Shown piece after piece: positions 11,495 to 22,230 of a DNA stretch of 64,000 bases (position 1 is the first letter of the stretch; each line of letters starts with the position of its first letter). This DNA is from Labia minor (taxonomy: Eukaryota > Arthropoda > Insecta > Dermaptera > Spongiphoridae), in NCBI GenBank assembly GCA_963082975.1, contig OY720347.1, forward strand, positions 32,443,398 through 32,507,397. Reading direction: 5' to 3'. A program made the translations under genes and the position numbers. The notes beneath the pieces are model-generated. The model had not been told where the DNA came from. It saw only the letters and a list, made by a program, of their open reading frames with translations, and did no database searches.

Positions 11495-11540
11495 ACTGAA
11501 TGACTCTTGACACTCAACACAAATTTTAGGTATATATAGT
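11495..11540 (-). promoter_or_regulatory. TATA box plus initiator upstream of the 104-residue gene
   Basis: On the minus strand GACTATATATACC (TATA at 11531-11538) is followed about 30-35 nt later by GAGTCATTCAGTG, which contains TCATT and TCAGT initiator-like words as in arthropod core promoters. Transcription would start near 11500, giving a leader of about 155 nt before the ATG. Spacing and order fit a focused pol II promoter. No experimental support is available. Confidence 0.5.
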
Positions 11541-11941
11541 CCCTTTTTAACAAAGGAATCCAATTTGCATGGGTCATACAGGTACCTTTTGTATTGTTAT
11601 TTTGTTTTGACCCTTTGAATAGCCAAAATTTTAGGGTAAATCTTTTCAATTCAAAATAAACATAAATTTGAAAAAAAAAAAATTTTTTTCTTTCATATAA
11701 TTTCATAAATATAATTGAAAATGTTTAGGCTATTTTTAAAATTTTGACATTTTGTAATATTTATGACTGTTCAATTTCTTATCTATTGTTATTATTTATT
11801 ATTTTTCTATTACAAATTGTATCTATCCTTTCTAACAAAATACAAATAATTTAAAAAACTAAAATTCATTGTTAAATGAACAATCCACAAAAGGAATTTC
11901 TTAATTAAAATAAAATTTTAAAAATTGACAATGATAAAAAA
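11541..11941. other. AT-rich DNA upstream of the promoter
   Basis: It includes a GC-richer piece (11540-11640, with GGTACCTTTTGTATTG) immediately upstream of the TATA box, which could be promoter-proximal sequence. The rest is featureless. Confidence 0.4.
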
Positions 11942-12554
11942 TTAGCTGGAGTGTCTCCACTCGACTATCTCGCAATTTGAATAGGATTAAATAACATAAT
12001 ATATTATATTTAAATTAAATTTATTTAATTATAAATTATAAATAATAAATATTAAACCAGCGCATGTTTGACTTTTTGTTGATGGCACGTCACGTGTTGT
12101 CGCGTGAGATATGAAGTGTTAAAAAATTAATTCTGGTAATTTCAGCAAATCAATCAAACTGAAATTCTATATATAGCAGTTTTATACAATTATTAATCAT
12201 GTGAAAAATTATCAAACATATATCTTTATTTTTACGGTCACTTTAGAAGAAAAAATATCAAAACGTCGTAGGTAATGACCCTTTTCCGGTTGAGCTACAT
12301 TTCTCAAAAATTGATAGAAAACTATGAATTTTGAATAATGTCCATGTACCAAATTTCATCATTCTAGCTCAAACCGTTTTTGCGTAATCTTGGTTACATA
12401 CACACACACACACACATACACACACACATTCACACACAGAGACATTTTTCTCAACCTTAGTGAAAATGATTCAGGAACCTTCAAAACGTATGAAAACATT
12501 AAAATCTCAACATCGAAAATTTTCGTGATCGCAATACTATCTCTTACGAGATCG
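11942..12554 (-). mobile_element. HINE-like family A element, copy A2 (complete)
   Basis: Same parts as A1. The left end TTAGCTGGAGTGTCTCCACT carries the 3' hairpin and CTAA terminus, GCGAGATAGT follows, then the TGACGTG/CGCGTGAG block, the GATGAAATTTGGTA box, a (TG)n tract at about 12400-12440, and a 5' end degraded to ACGATCTCGTAAGAGATAGT. It lies 600 bp upstream of the candidate gene. Confidence 0.8.
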
Positions 12555-12689
12555 TAAAAATAATACAAAAGTGCATTTTTTTTTATATTATGCAATTATT
12601 TAATTATAATAAGCAAATATTTTATTAAATAAATATTATTATATTTTTTAATTCTTTTTCATTTTTCTGATATAAAATAAGAAATTTTT

Positions 12690-12707
12690 ACTATCTCGCC
12701 AGAGATG
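12690..12707 (+). mobile_element. family A 5' end fragment (A7)
   Basis: TTTTTACTATCTCGCCAGAG followed by unrelated sequence: only the first about 20 bases of family A. Confidence 0.5.
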
Positions 12708-12818
12708 AAACCATAAAAGATTATTTAAGTCAATAAATTGTATACCAATAAAGCGTTAGGATAAGTATGCACAAATTTTAATCAAAATATTTAGAATAAA
12801 AAAGAATTTCAAATTATA

Positions 12819-12848
12819 ACAATACCTCCCTTACTATCGTCGGTCGGT
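12819..12848 (-). mobile_element. family B solo 5' end (B3)
   Basis: AACAATACCTCCCTTACTAT followed by CGTCGGTCGGTAAAAA: the first about 30-40 bp of family B only, on the minus strand. Confidence 0.6.
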
Positions 12849-13049
12849 AAAAAAAACACCTTGAGTTTAACTTTTGTTTATAATTAATATTCAATAGCAT
12901 AATAATATTGAATGTGTTATTGATATTTATAAATTTAAAGACACTTTAATCAATTAATCAGTTTTTCTTGTGAAAAATATTTAAAGAGAAAATAATTAAT
13001 TACTTTAAATTTCAACTTAAAATAATTTTGTTAAACAATATAATTGTCT

Positions 13050-13440
13050 AAATTAAAAAGTTTATTTTATTATATAATCAAAATATATGTATTAAAAAAT
13101 GAAAGTTTTAAGGTGTTTGAAAATGAAATTTTCTCTAAGATTTATAAGCCAAATATGAATTATTCTTCTTCGGAATGGTACATTATTACACTTACATTAT
13201 ATTTATCTCTAAATATAAGTAGTTATAATTATAAAATTGTGAAGAATGAATGAAGAATGTTGTGAGTGGTGAGCAGTAGTTCTAAGAGAGTTCTAATGGG
13301 ACTAGATTAATTAAAAGTTTGTGGGGGGAAGCAAATGAAAAACGACCAGTAAATATTATAAGAAGATAATATTAAATCAGATTGCAGAGATTAAAAATTG
13401 GATGAGCTAGAAAGCGATTTGATCATAGACTATTGAAAAT
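13050..13440 (+). pseudogene. RTE-type retrotransposon 3' coding remnant
   Basis: The conceptual peptide SFKVFENEIFSKIYKPNM resembles the FRVFENKILRKIYGPK tail motif of RTE-type reverse transcriptases. Downstream, pieces such as RLIKSLWGEANEKRPVN fit the RVIKS... and GKRPLGRP region. It is heavily mutated, with no ends defined. Confidence 0.5.
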
Positions 13441-14129
13441 TCAATCTATTATCTATCCTGAATTCATATATCTATAAATTTTTTAATTTTAATAAAATTG
13501 TAAATTTTACAATCTATTTTTATCATAATTTGATTTATTAGGTGATAGTGAATATAGAATAAATAAAGATATAGAGTTTAATATAAAGAGAAAATCATTT
13601 ATGATTTATATTTATAATTAATTTATTAATCAGTATTTAAGTAGAATAACCGTTGAATTTTGTTATGGACAAAGTTTCATTGAAAGGAAAATTTGGAAAA
13701 TTCATATATAGAATATAGTATAATATTTTAAAACGAAAGTGATATTATTATAAACTTGTTTCAATTGTTAGAAAACTTTAATCGTAAATTTTAATAATGA
13801 AATAGATACAAAATGTTATCAACCTTACTCTTATTTTACTATGAAAGATATGTATTCTAATTAAAAAAGTTAAATCTTTACTAATTACGAATAATATGTG
13901 TGATTGAAGTTAGTCTCATTTAAATTTCACCAATTATATTTGTTCTTTTTAATATTATTATTAATATTATTTCAAATTAGAATTTAAACACAAAATAAGA
14001 GAGATATAACTTTTCAAAAGAGAAAGAGAGAGAAAATCACTTGTTTTTTAGGGGTGTGGGAAAGTGATTTTACTTCGATGATTTTTAAACCTTTTGAAAT
14101 GAATTTTTAATAATACATTTATATTACAA

Positions 14130-14195
<66 letters not shown>

Positions 14196-14780
14196 ATTCT
14201 TCAAATAAATCATAAAATAACCTTTCAAAAAATTGATCAAAATCAGTCAATGGTGGTAATTGGAATCCAGTATGGGCCACGAAATGACCTGTGTGCACAT
14301 TTATTAATATATAATATTATAAAATATATATAATATTAATAAATAATAAGTGACATATATTATTTTAATGAAAATATGGATGAAATAGTTTTATATTTGT
14401 TTTATTTTAATCAAGTTATTAAAATTTTAATTTTTCTATTTGTTTTCTTTTTAATTTTTTAAATTAATCAATTAATTAATTCTATACTAAAATTTAATTA
14501 ATATAGCCTTTTTATTATGTGTAAAAAGGTTAAAATTTTTGTCTTTTCGATAAAAATATTTAATAACTTAGAATTTTTGAAAAAATTAATATAAAATCAA
14601 AATATTAAAAAATTAAATGGAGATGTTTAGACTGTGTTAATCTACTAAATGAATATCTTACAATTCTATATATTTTTGGATCTATATATGTAGTTTTATG
14701 AAAAATCGTAACTAAAATTTTCGATCACTGTGACGGTGGCCAATTTAAATCAGCAAGTAAAAAGTAAAGTTGCCCAATCC
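13441..14780. other. AT-rich DNA with (AT)n
   Basis: No gene-like feature. A pure (AT)n microsatellite runs about 14137-14189. A short unassigned GC-richer patch lies near 14265-14300. Confidence 0.6.
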
Positions 14781-15510
14781 TGTATAGTGTATCTTCTTCT
14801 TAGCCTTATTTCCCACGGGGTGAGGGGTCGGCTCTCGTTAATTGGCGCCAACTAAAGTTGTTGGCGTCGTCTGTAGAGAGACCAGATGCCATTAGATCTC
14901 CCGGCAGGACCAGCTGGTTTTAGGCCTCCCACGCGGTCTTTGGCGCTCAACCTTCGATGACGGTGATGATGGTGTTGACGACTTTTGATGTAGCTGTGGA
15001 CGATTTGAGTGAGGTTGATGGCAATGATGCTGATGCTGACCGATGTGACGATGTTCGTGTCGGTGATGATGTCGATGTTGATATTGATGTGGATGTGGAT
15101 GTGGATGTGGATGTGGATGTTGGACTATCTTCTTTAGCCCACCTCGTCCACAGGTGGGTAACCCTAACCCATTTCTCGCATCGCCCGGGTGCTGACAATG
15201 CGCGTCGCTTGCAGGGGACGCCCTAGCCGTTAACCGTATAACATTTCTCCATTAATTGTTGATGCGACGCGAAGATGATCCAGCCGGCCTGTCGCTACAG
15301 CCTGACGCGTGGTTTGGAAAGAAGGAAGAGGAAATAAAGGGGATTGGGTCTGGATGGATGATTTGGGTAGGGCATGCACTCCCTCGGTCGAGGAATGAGA
15401 GAAAATGCATGTGCTCGCGTAGGGCAGTGGGCGCCACTCTCTGAGGTAGATCTGTCTCTCACCGGGATCGTGAGAAGGTATCTACCCGCTACCCGCTGTA
15501 TATCATCACC
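14781..15510. other. GC-rich island with GATGTG microsatellite
   Basis: About 730 bp of far higher G+C than either flank. It contains TTCTTCTTAGCCTTATTTCC, the inverted pair TTGGCGCCAACTAAAGTTGT around 14840, a (GATGTG)n tract at about 15070-15120 coding DVDV.. in one frame and TSTS.. in the other, and GCATCGCCCGGGTGC. Short frames on both strands exist, but none has protein-like features beyond the repeat. It could be a mobile-element 5' region or a transferred or unassembled foreign fragment. Confidence 0.5.
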
Positions 15511-16610
15511 AAATATATTTATTCATGAAGTTAGCAACATAATATTCCATATGAACAATTATAAATTAATAAACTTTGAACTTCGTATATATAATTATTT
15601 ATATAATATAGGATCAAATATTTTATCAAGTAAATTTAAATATTTTTTTTAACTTGAAATGGAAATCGAGTTATTTTAATTAATATTTACCAATTTAAGA
15701 AACATTTATGTGTCATTTTTAGAAAACTCATTTAATAATTGTAATAAATAATTAAAAAATTGTAATACGAATATTTGTTTAAGGGATCGAGCGATAGCTC
15801 GGTGTTCAATATACTATTTGTTTAATATTAGTGTATTTGTAAGCACTGTTATAAAAAAATTAACACCAAATATCATAATTAAATTTTTAAAATAGAAAAT
15901 ATTAATGTGGCCCGAAGCAAATCGCAAACCGGCCCTCGGGGTAAATAGTTTAGCCCCTGATTGATGAATTGATTGATCTTCATTTCTTTAGTTAACAATG
16001 ATAAAATTATTATTATTATCAATTTTAAATACTTATTATTATTATTAAAACTGAAACTTTAATTCCAAAAAAATGTTTTAAAAACATATATAATCAATAT
16101 TTTAAATTAATTTTAAATTTTATAAATAATAAAAGAATTAAATATAAATCAATTAGTATTAAAAATATCCCATTCGGAGCATAAATAAATAAAAATTGTA
16201 AGCCCTGATAAAGGATGTCGGACATTCGGCAACAAATGCAGTAAATTCGATTTAGTGGCTGAGTGGCCGTACATCTATTGACAGGCTGAAAATAACACTT
16301 GAAAAATGCATTTCATTTTTTGACACAATCTATTTATGGGAGTGTTAATTCACACATAACTGTATTTTCGTATTTCATTTGAAATAATTAACATCAAAAA
16401 AAAAAAATTGTTGAAATTTAGTAATTCAAACTTATTTTTAAAGAATAAGTAAAAATTACGATACTATTTGATATTAAATTTATGAAATAAGTAAACAAGT
16501 GTACTGATTTTTTCTGAATTCCTAAAGGTAAATCCCCACTGTTTTTCGAATTTCAATTATAATCCCCATATATACTTATTTGTTCTCGTTAGTAGTTCTC
16601 ATTGATTTTT
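15511..16610. other. AT-rich DNA with a repeat D fragment
   Basis: GGGATCGAGCGATAGCTCGG near 15783 is the reverse complement of the 3' end of repeat D (6965-6985). A short CCCGAAGCAAATCGCAAACC piece is near 15910. Nothing else was recognised. Confidence 0.5.
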
Positions 16611-16730
16611 ACTATCTCGCCAGAGATAGTATTGCGATCACGAAAATTTTCGATGTTGAGATTTTGATGTTTTTATACGTTTTGAAGGTTCCTGAATCAT
16701 TTTCACTAAGGTTGAGAAAAATGTCTGTGT

Positions 16731-16797
<67 letters not shown>

Positions 16798-17260
16798 GGC
16801 AAGATTACGCAAAAACGGTTTGAGCTAGAATGATGAAATTTGGTACATGGACATTATTCAAAATTCATAGTTTTCTATCAACTTTTGAGAAATGTAGCTC
16901 AACCGGAAGAGGGTCATTACCTACAACGTTTTGATTTTTTTTCCTCTAAAGTGACCGTAAAAATAAAGATATATGTTTGATAATTTTTCACATGATTAAT
17001 AATTGTATAAAACTGCTATATATAGAATTTCAGCTTGATTGATTCGCTGAAATTACCAGAATTAATTTTTTAACACTACAAATCTCACGCGCCAACACAT
17101 GACGTGGTGCCATCAACAAAAAGCCAAACATGCGCTGGTTTAATATTTATTATTTATTATTTATAATTTATAATTAATTAAATTTAATTTAAATATAATA
17201 TATTATGTTATTTAATCCAATTCAAATTGCGAGATAGTCGAGTGGAGACACTCCAGCTAA
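16611..17260 (+). mobile_element. HINE-like family A element, copy A3 (best preserved)
   Basis: The 5' end ACTATCTCGCCAGAGATAGT (16611-16630) is itself a palindrome with a 4-nt loop. The 3' end has the inverted counterpart GCGAGATAGT (17229-17238), then hairpin GAGTG-GAGA-CACTC (17240-17253) and the terminus CAGCTAA before a T run. In between are a (TG)n tract of over 50 bp (16725-16795), the GATGAAATTTGGTA box, AGGGTCATTACCTACAACGT and a CACGCGCCAACACATGACGT block. It is non-coding; the frame through the TG tract is a repeat artefact. Insertion in a T-rich site fits Helentron behaviour. Confidence 0.85.
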
Positions 17261-17987
17261 TTTTATTTCAAATAAATAATAATATTTCATTTTAGATTAT
17301 TTTCTGATACCTCTGGATTTGATAATTGTTTTATTTAATATCATTGGATCATATTGAAAAGTTTATTTTAAATAAACCCATTCATATGATTTATATATTT
17401 AGCAATACATTGATAATTTATATATTTAACTTATGTTAATTTATTTATCGATGATGGTGATCGATTGTTTACATTTCAGAATAAAATATAATTTTATGGA
17501 GGCTGATGAAATAAAATTGATCATAATACAGTTTACTGTTTCCGTAGCTGTGCCCCGCTGAAGATGACTCTAAGCTGCTCTAGAATGTTTTTTTTTTGAG
17601 AAAATCTAATTAAAAACAATTTATGATGGACGATGGTTGATTAGTACTGGACTAATAATAATAAAAATAAAAAAACTAAACAACATCCAATATGATACCA
17701 ATACTTATTAAAAATTCAACTAAAAAGCATTCACCATTCTTATATAATTATTTTTTAATGATTACACATAGAAACTTTACCCTAATATATTTTTTTAAAA
17801 AACTTATTCCATTCTCTGGTTTTTATACATGTGTTTACTTCTTCCCTAAAATGCTCAAGTTACTAAATACTTTCATACTTTTTTTTCACTTTAATATTTT
17901 AAATTTTATTAAAGAATTGAGAATACTTGGAGAAGAGTGATTATAACTTGTGAGTTAGAGTTCAGGAAGAGGACACGATTTTATTAT

Positions 17988-18021
<34 letters not shown>

Positions 18022-18161
18022 GATACCTACCTTCATAAAAACAAAATGGCGTTTCTTTTTATTAAATTAAAAATTTTACAATATGATCGAAAAAATATTT
18101 TTTTTATAGAAATTTTATTGAAAAAGGTTTAAGATATTTGTTTTAATGATTTATTAGAAAA

Positions 18162-18204
<43 letters not shown>

Positions 18205-18224
18205 GTCACTTAAAATTAAATATA
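17261..18224. other. AT-rich DNA with short tandem repeats
   Basis: It holds a (TTTTTA)n stretch near 17985-18017 and an (AT)n tract at about 18168-18201. The 82-residue frame at 17692-17940 is F/I/L/K-rich, as expected from A/T-rich sequence, and has no recognisable motif. Confidence 0.5.
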
Positions 18225-18255
18225 AACAATACCTCCCTTACTATCGTCGGTCGGT
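18225..18255 (-). mobile_element. family B solo 5' end (B4)
   Basis: It carries the same first about 35 bp of family B as B3 (AACAATACCTCCCTTACTAT then CGTCGGTCGGTAAAAA), with nothing else of the element. Confidence 0.6.
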
Positions 18256-18776
18256 AAAAAGTATCTCAGTAATTTTAAATACTTTTATATCTCACACAGT
18301 ACAATCGTTTACTTTAATAAATCATTAATAATACAAGTATATTAATTATATATTATACATATCTATTTTCAGGTTGATTCATATTTACATGAATTCAACT
18401 GAAGGTGATCCTACTAATTTCCTTTTTCTTCTGTTTTCTAATTTGAAATTGTTTTTTTATTACAATTAGAATAAATACATAAATTTCAAGCTTGTTATGC
18501 AAATTATATTGTATATATTATTTATATTGGAGATACATTGGATTCTATAATAAAATATTATTTTTAAAAATTTGTTGAATTTCAAAATAGAATAAACATA
18601 CATACATGTCTACATCCTTTATACATAAAGGATAAAGAGAAACATGAAACCGATCAGTTAGGAATCTCCATGATGATATTCACTTTGGATAAACATTACC
18701 GAAATTTTAATAATAAACTTTAAAAATTGAAATTAGAAGGATAAGTAAGGATAATTACAAAATGAATTAAATAATA
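18256..18776. other. AT-rich DNA, nothing recognised
   Basis: No shared repeat or gene-like frame seen. Confidence 0.6.
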
Positions 18777-20136
18777 CTAGCTGCTCCGAGCGCCTTCGGC
18801 GCTCTTCACACCTAGACGGGGGCTCCGCCCCCTGTACCCCCGAGTGATACATAGTATTTGGTTGAAAGTCTGTATGTAAAAGATTTTCATCCATTTTGTT
18901 TCAATCAGTATAAGTAGATAAGACATGTATTTGTTTTCTTGTAAAATATATCTAATCCAAAACATACCTGTTAAAAAGGAGGAGTTATTTGTTTGCCTAA
19001 AAAAGGGTTCAAATCCATCCCAATGCCAAGTTTAGATGCACTTGTTTGTTAATTATCATCCCATGTCCCTTCCTTCATTGTCCACCCACCTTGGTCCTTG
19101 GTCTTCCACCGGATGTTTCCCAATCGGTTTCTCCCAATTTCTAGTTTCTCCAATTCCAACCACGTCCCCTTCCCATCCCAGCCTTCTTGATTTTATAACC
19201 TTAACTATATCTGGACATTATATCTCGTTATGCCATCTCCGCCATCCCCCTGTGACCTCATCTTCTTTTGGCCTATAAATGCTGCGAACAATATTAATCT
19301 CACAAATACTCCAAATCGCCTCCCAGAGTCATCGATAGGGTGACCAAACGTCCCGTCTTTAGGTGCTCTGTCCCAAAAGAGTCTTCGGGACACCCTACTG
19401 TTTTTTCAATATTTAGGACATTTCGTAATTATTTTTTCAAAATTTTTTCAATTTAGTTCTAAAAATAAAGGTATACCGTTTGTCCCGGTTTGGTGTTTTC
19501 ATCGATCAACATGAAAAATAATTGTTTTATATATTTTAATTTTGATCCTCTTTGATGAGATAAGCCCCTTTACTGCATAATAACAGGCGTTACACAATTA
19601 CAACGTCGATTTAAATTCTTCTCGAATATTATTATCCTTCGTGATTAGAGATCTTAAGTATTTAAATATTTATACTTTTTCAAATTCTACATTTTGTATG
19701 TTAATTGTATATAAGTCGTATCCGTATCATAATTCTTGAATTTTTTTGTTTAATTACATTTCGGTTGATTTTTGCCCAATTTCTCTAATCACATGTCTCC
19801 TCTTCCAGTCCAATTCATTTACCTGGCTTAAGAAATTTTTTAAAATTTTAAACAGAGGGAGAGAGAGAGGTTCTAATTATATATATATATCTGTTTCTAT
19901 GACAACAAAAAAGTAAACAAATTACATACATTACAAATACTCTCCTTTATATATATTTCTGGAAAATGGAACACCCGCAGCTCAGCTCAGGAGTTACCTA
20001 AGATTCTAATTTCTTTTTTATTTTTCATCATTTGAGGTACCCTTCACCTCAGAAAAATTTGGTTACCTTACTCCTTGTAGTTTAGGCTCTGGAGTTTTTT
20101 GCGTACAGACGGACACTATCGTATTAAATATATAGA
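18777..20136 (-). mobile_element. composite Helitron-ended element with captured RTE, copy C2
   Basis: Read on the minus strand it starts at 20136 with A|TCTATATATTTAATACG. About 170 bp later comes a second similar start, ATATATAAAGGAGAGTGTTT-like. Next are broken RTE coding (AFKS..NACY.AVKGLISSK, later NFRV-like) interrupted by a hAT MITE, then the tail with GGGGGCGGAGCCCCC and GAGCGCCGAAGGCGCTC hairpins, ending CAGCTAG|T at 18777. Sister copy C3 has the same two ends in unrelated flanks, so this is a mobilised unit. TC start, CTAG end, preceding hairpin and A/T insertion fit Helitrons; the RTE tail may instead be a LINE 3' end. Confidence 0.7.
19337..19498. mobile_element. hAT-type MITE nested in C2
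   Basis: It is flanked by an 8-bp direct repeat TCATCGAT (19329-19336 and 19499-19506), the hAT signature length. The left end is AGGGTGACCAAACG. In C3 the opposite end reads AGGGCGACCATATT, so the terminal repeat is AGGGYGACCA; C2 has lost part of its right end. It includes the paired words GTCCCAAAAGAGTCTTCGGG. No transposase. Confidence 0.7.
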
Positions 20137-20795
20137 TTGTTATGAATTCAAAAGATGAACTGTTGTAATGATTAATAAAATACGCTAAGTTTATATTTAT
20201 CACAAAAGATTTATCCTCTCCTTTGATGTTTCTGAAATTATAGGTTGAGATGATATTTAATCAAATTCCTTTTATCCCAATACAGTGTTTACATAGGTTT
20301 TTACAATGCTTGTTTGGTCTACTCATTGGTTTATATAATTTATTATAGGAATATAATTTAATTTTCGATGAAAAATTAAAACAAAAAACATAATCTCCCT
20401 GTATTTTCATTAGAAATAAAATAGGAATATAAGAGTTTACCGAGGTTATATATACAGTATATATAATAGAATTAGTAGACTACTTTAGATTAAGATTATA
20501 AAATCAAGAAAGCAGACATGAGTGAGAAACGTGACGCAAGGCAGAAAAGAAAGATTAGTAAGTATTTATAATAATATCATATTAAAAGAGACATCAGAAA
20601 AGTCATTTATATATATATATATATATATTACTATCAGATTTATCAGGGATATAATCACGTATTTTTGTGAGATTGTTTTCTCGACATTTCGGCACCCATT
20701 TTGGCACCATTTTCAAGAGATTATTTCCTCTGAGATGATGATAATGAAGGAAAATAATATCTAAATATTACTGATATTAATATATGATAATAATA
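20137..20795. other. AT-rich DNA with a TCGACATTTCGG motif
   Basis: Near 20676-20715 TTCTCGACATTTCGGCACCC then TTTTCAAGAGATTATTTCC resembles words found at ends of some Penelope-like or LINE repeats. A related word, TCTCGACGTTTCGGTCCCG, is near 39310. (AT)n lies at about 20610-20630. No gene seen. Confidence 0.35.
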
Positions 20796-21301
20796 CAGTA
20801 GAACCTCGATATTTTAAAGTCCAATAGAAACACAAAATATTTTAAGTTATAGAGGTTTTAAGTTATCAAGGGTCTATGTTAGGGATAGGTTAATAACATT
20901 TTTTTAAAGGCTAAATCATGTCGTTTCTTAAAATTCTCTCTCTCTGGCTTTAAATTTTTTGATTTTCAGCGAATTAGCGAACTATTCAGGTTTTTTTTCA
21001 GTATGGGTCCACTAACATTGATATTTTTGTTTCGGCACTGATTGAAACACTTAAACAAACATTGTTCTAAATTATGGAATTCGGCAATTTTTCGTCTTTT
21101 ACATTGAAGACTTTCTCCTGATTCTTGTTTCTTCAAGATTTCAGCTTCTGAGGGCCAATACAGAGATTACTTATTTAAATTATAGAGGTTGCGTATTTTA
21201 AGTTATTGAGGTTTTGGGCTCTGATGAGAAGGGAACATATTATTTTTTCAAGTTATAGAGGTTTTTAAGTTACCGAAGTTTGAGTTATCGAGGTTCTACT
21301 G
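20796..21301. mobile_element. pogo/Tigger-type DNA transposon, internally deleted
   Basis: The ends CAGTAGAACCTCGAT... and ...ATCGAGGTTCTACTG are inverted, with TA on both sides (794-795 and 302-303 of the respective kilobases), the target duplication of Tc1/mariner/pogo elements. About 505 bp. The interior contains further AAGTTATAGAGGTT repeats near both ends and a transposase remnant on the minus strand (about 20890-21170). It is too short to encode a full transposase. Confidence 0.85.
20890..21170 (-). pseudogene. CENP-B-type DNA-binding domain remnant of a Tigger transposase
   Basis: The minus-strand reading gives KRRKIAEFHNLEQCLFKCFN, then QCRNKNINVSGPILKK, a recognisable N-terminal helix-turn-helix (CENP-B/Tc5 type) region of pogo/Tigger transposases. 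In-frame stops follow, and a KRHD-like end is in another frame. The DDE catalytic domain is absent. Confidence 0.75.
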
Positions 21302-22009
21302 TAATAATACCATAAATGTTGAATTTCACGTATTAACTAATTTACTGCTTATGATAGATCTATATAAATAATTTATAAAAATCTATATTGATATTTAAAT
21401 ACTTGATAAAATTAATAAATGTCAATATCAAATACAAGATAATGTGAGTGATTTTAGATTGAATATATAACAAATAATAGATAATGGCTGTTATGAACTG
21501 TGAAGAACATAATCCGTACCAATATATGTTCACTATTCGTTAACTGACTCATTTTTATGTGAAATTGATTTATTCGATCTTTTTGCCTATAAATTTGTGA
21601 CATTTTGACAATTTCATATTCTTCTTTATCTTCACTAACTGCTTGACGATAATACGTTTTTAATTTTAATTTTTTTCTCCCTTTTGATCCGTTTAAATTT
21701 GCATATCAAGTCTTGAATTCTAACTCCTTGGATGACGATTTTGTTCTTTCACCAATTTCTCAAAATAATTTCTCATTTCTCATATAACATAGAACATTTA
21801 TAAAATTTATATTATTATGAATAATAAGGAAAATACGTTAGTTTTATTATTTTCATATGATTTTTATTAAATAAATTTATTTATTATTTACTTAAATATA
21901 ACATTTAATGAAATATCAATTGGATTGAATTATCTTTTTTTACTTAAGATCATTAATAATATCTACATTGTGTTCAATTAATCAATAATTAATAAAATTA
22001 AATTTATTT
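21302..22009. other. AT-rich DNA, nothing recognised
   Basis: No gene-like frame or shared repeat seen. Confidence 0.6.
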
Positions 22010-22230
22010 TCAATTGATTTCTATAATTAGTAAATGATTAAAGGCTGTTTTCTGTGGAGAAACCGCTCTCCGTCTTTGAATGCGTTGAGAATGACAACGG
22101 AATACTCTCCCCCATCCGCTCACCTGCCAGTAGCCTGGCGAAAGTGTAAGGAGGGAAGAAGGAAGAGAGACCAAGAGAAAGAGAGAGAGAGAGCACACCA
22201 TCAAGAATTTCCCTTTGCCAATACTTTACA
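22010..22230. other. purine-rich / GC-richer patch
   Basis: It contains GAAACCGCTCTCCGTCTTTG, CTCACCTGCCAGTAGCC and a GAGAGAGAGA run at about 22178-22192. Frames on both strands are short and without motifs. It may be an exon or UTR, or a conserved non-coding element; undecided. Confidence 0.35.

Noticed and set aside
14947..15226. DVDVDV and TSTSTS frames on both strands
   Set aside because: Both come from the same GATGTG repeat; no start context, domain or homologous motif supports either as a gene.
16580..16812. Frames reading VCVCVC or HTHTHT
   Set aside because: Translations of the TG microsatellite in HINE copy A3; not protein-coding.
22034..22204. Short gene at the GC-richer patch
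   Set aside because: Frames on both strands are under 80 codons, neither shows motifs, and the GAGA run explains much of the composition.
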